Shown here: in pieces, positions 63,034-64,000 of the stretch
How the letters are laid out: each line of letters starts with the position of its first letter
Numbering within the stretch: the stretch's first letter is position 1
Assembly (NCBI GenBank): GCA_014607495.2
Contig: CP053148.1
Location: forward strand, 10,168,001 to 10,232,000
Direction: 5' to 3'
Origin: Carposina sasakii
Taxonomy: Eukaryota > Arthropoda > Insecta > Lepidoptera > Carposinidae
Length of the DNA stretch: 64,000 nucleotides
Program-made: the position numbers and the translations under genes
The notes under the pieces: generated by a model
What the model saw: the letters and a program-made list of their open reading frames with translations, nothing else
What the model was told of the DNA's origin: nothing
Databases searched by the model: none

Positions 63034-63425
63034 TTAAAAAACCCGACTGCTTAAAAAAGAACCAAAATATGTACATTGTAAAAAAACTGAAAAGAAAAAA
63101 AACAAGCACTTAGATGTCCGGTGGTCTAGAATTCTATAATATTATTATGGAATGAATACTTTAAAGAATATAAAATATTTGCTAATGATCGTAACATAAC
63201 AACTGAAGAGCCAGGATCCATTGAAATATTAGCTTAGCTGTCGGATAATGGATCCCGACTGTTCAGTTGTTATGTTACGATCATTAGAAAATATTTTATG
63301 TTCCTCAATAGTATTCATTCCATAATAATATTATAGAATTCTACATCAAAGTGCTTGTTTTTTTCTTTTCAGTTTTTTTTATTATGTACATTATTTGGTT
63401 CTTTTTTAAGTAGTCAGGTTTTTGA
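63034..63425. mobile_element. Foldback element, arms about 180 bp, loop about 26 bp
   Basis: AAAAACCCGACTGCTTAAAA, TCTATAATATTATTATGGAA, GATCGTAACATAACAACTGA and AGGATCCATT at the left reappear inverted at the right, closing with TTTTTTAAGTAGTCAGGTTT. The element joins directly to a unit at 63426-63500 (TTTTTTGTTACGAGTACCTA, GCTACTAATAGGTA) shared with 53255-53280 and 880-920. Confidence 0.88.
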
Positions 63426-63500
63426 TTTTTCAATTGTTTTTTGATTTTATACTTTTTTGTTACGAGTACCTAGCTACTAATAGGTAGGTACCTTATTCCA

Positions 63501-63895
63501 CTTCTTGACACTTAGATTGCATTACTGTGATGTACTCAGTAATGTACTACATTACTGTAGTGTACGGTGACGGCGAAACGAGCAATGGCTCGACAAACGA
63601 CGGCGAAACGAGCCGTTTGTATAGATAACTCGAGTATTGTGGTGGTACGCACTCGGCTGAGGCCGATTCTGCGTCGATAAATGTGGGGAGACCCTAAGTT
63701 TACGGAATGCGGGATCAGGAGTAACACCTTCAATTTGATACTTATTTAAAGTTCACTATTTCTTTCGTTGTGTTACATACTCATTAAAACTATTTAATCT
63801 ACCTAAAGAATAATTAAAATAAAATTTGGCTCTTAATGACGATAAAACAGGGTAAGTACTTACTTAGCTAAGTAATAAGAGTGAGAGTCACTTAC
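63501..63895. other. Anonymous, presumed intron
   Basis: Nothing recognised apart from the palindrome GTAAGTACTTAC at 63852. Confidence 0.4.
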
Positions 63896-63976
63896 TTCCA
63901 GCCACCAAGAGGGGAGTCCGTACTGTTCTCCTTCAACTGCGTGCTGCTGGCACTCTGCAAATTCGGGACGTTCACA
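63896..63976 (-). CDS. Candidate internal 81-bp exon of the same host gene
   Basis: Minus strand. Acceptor GTTTGTTGTTCTAG before 63976 and donor AA/GTAAGTGAC after 63896. Entered with two bases carried over, it reads VNVPNLQSASSTQLKENSTD and SPLGGW with no stop and leaves two bases (AA), so it is a symmetric exon (81 = 3 x 27). Base composition is less AT-rich than its surroundings, and the Ser/Thr-rich peptide looks like real protein. No family recognised. It would lie 5' of the other candidate exons in a minus-strand gene. Confidence 0.45.
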
Positions 63977-64000
63977 CTAGAACAACAAACATCACTCACG

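Overview
This window is animal nuclear DNA, most likely from a moth or butterfly (Lepidoptera). It has no operons, bacterial-type genes or ribosome-binding sites. It is AT-rich and intron-like, and packed with dispersed repeats I recognise as typical of lepidopteran genomes: elements ending in ...GCGGACGAAGTCGCGGGC...CTAGT (Lep1/Helitron-like), the CTTCAAAAAAGAGAGGTTAT repeat, the GGGTTCCGTACG repeat, and RTE and Jockey/CR1 LINEs. The organism call is from remembered repeat character, not from a search. A 500-base run of N (25254-25753) is an assembly gap.

Layout. 1-8 kb: small inverted-repeat elements, a 5'-truncated Jockey/CR1 LINE (1017-3376, minus) inserted in an older repeat, and a decayed pogo-like transposon with TA-flanked terminal repeats (4834-7467). 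8-14 kb: a second pogo-like transposase (9227-10746, minus) enclosed by a 213-bp inverted pair, a perfect 50-bp palindrome, a foldback element with a 13-bp target duplication, and several MITEs. 14-25 kb: a large inverted-repeat insertion (14480-15775), an RTE LINE with a perfect 13-bp target duplication (16298-17931), a TTAA-flanked Kolobok-like transposon (18518-19798), a Helitron-type helicase fragment and a second RTE fragment. 26-37 kb: repeats, a minisatellite, a piggyBac-like MITE, a nested stack of a repeat holding a hAT MITE and an RTE LINE (31640-34275), and a frameshifted mariner (35083-36381). 37-64 kb: sparser, with CpG-rich segments, a hAT element (44830-46318), a PIF/Harbinger-like element carrying one MADF-domain exon (47333-48023), Helitron-like elements, a 460-bp near-perfect palindrome and more MITEs.

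Host coding content is very small. I see three minus-strand candidate host exons with good splice donors: 63896-63976, 57850-57914 and 37888-37985. The last two start with ATG and each has a CpG-rich segment just upstream. All three end in the same codon phase (two bases over), which suggests alternative first exons of one large minus-strand gene whose body lies beyond the low-coordinate end. On this reading most of the window is the transposon-filled 5' intron and promoter region of that gene. This is inference and needs transcript data.

I found no CRISPR array, rRNA gene or convincing intact protein-coding gene. Every transposase and reverse transcriptase seen is truncated, frameshifted or missing catalytic residues. 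The most distinctive observations are the phase-matched candidate first exons, the MADF exon stranded in a Harbinger-like element, the inverted arms around the second pogo transposase, several insertions whose empty site is visible elsewhere in the window, and several MITE families sharing the terminus ACAGG(A/G)TG.
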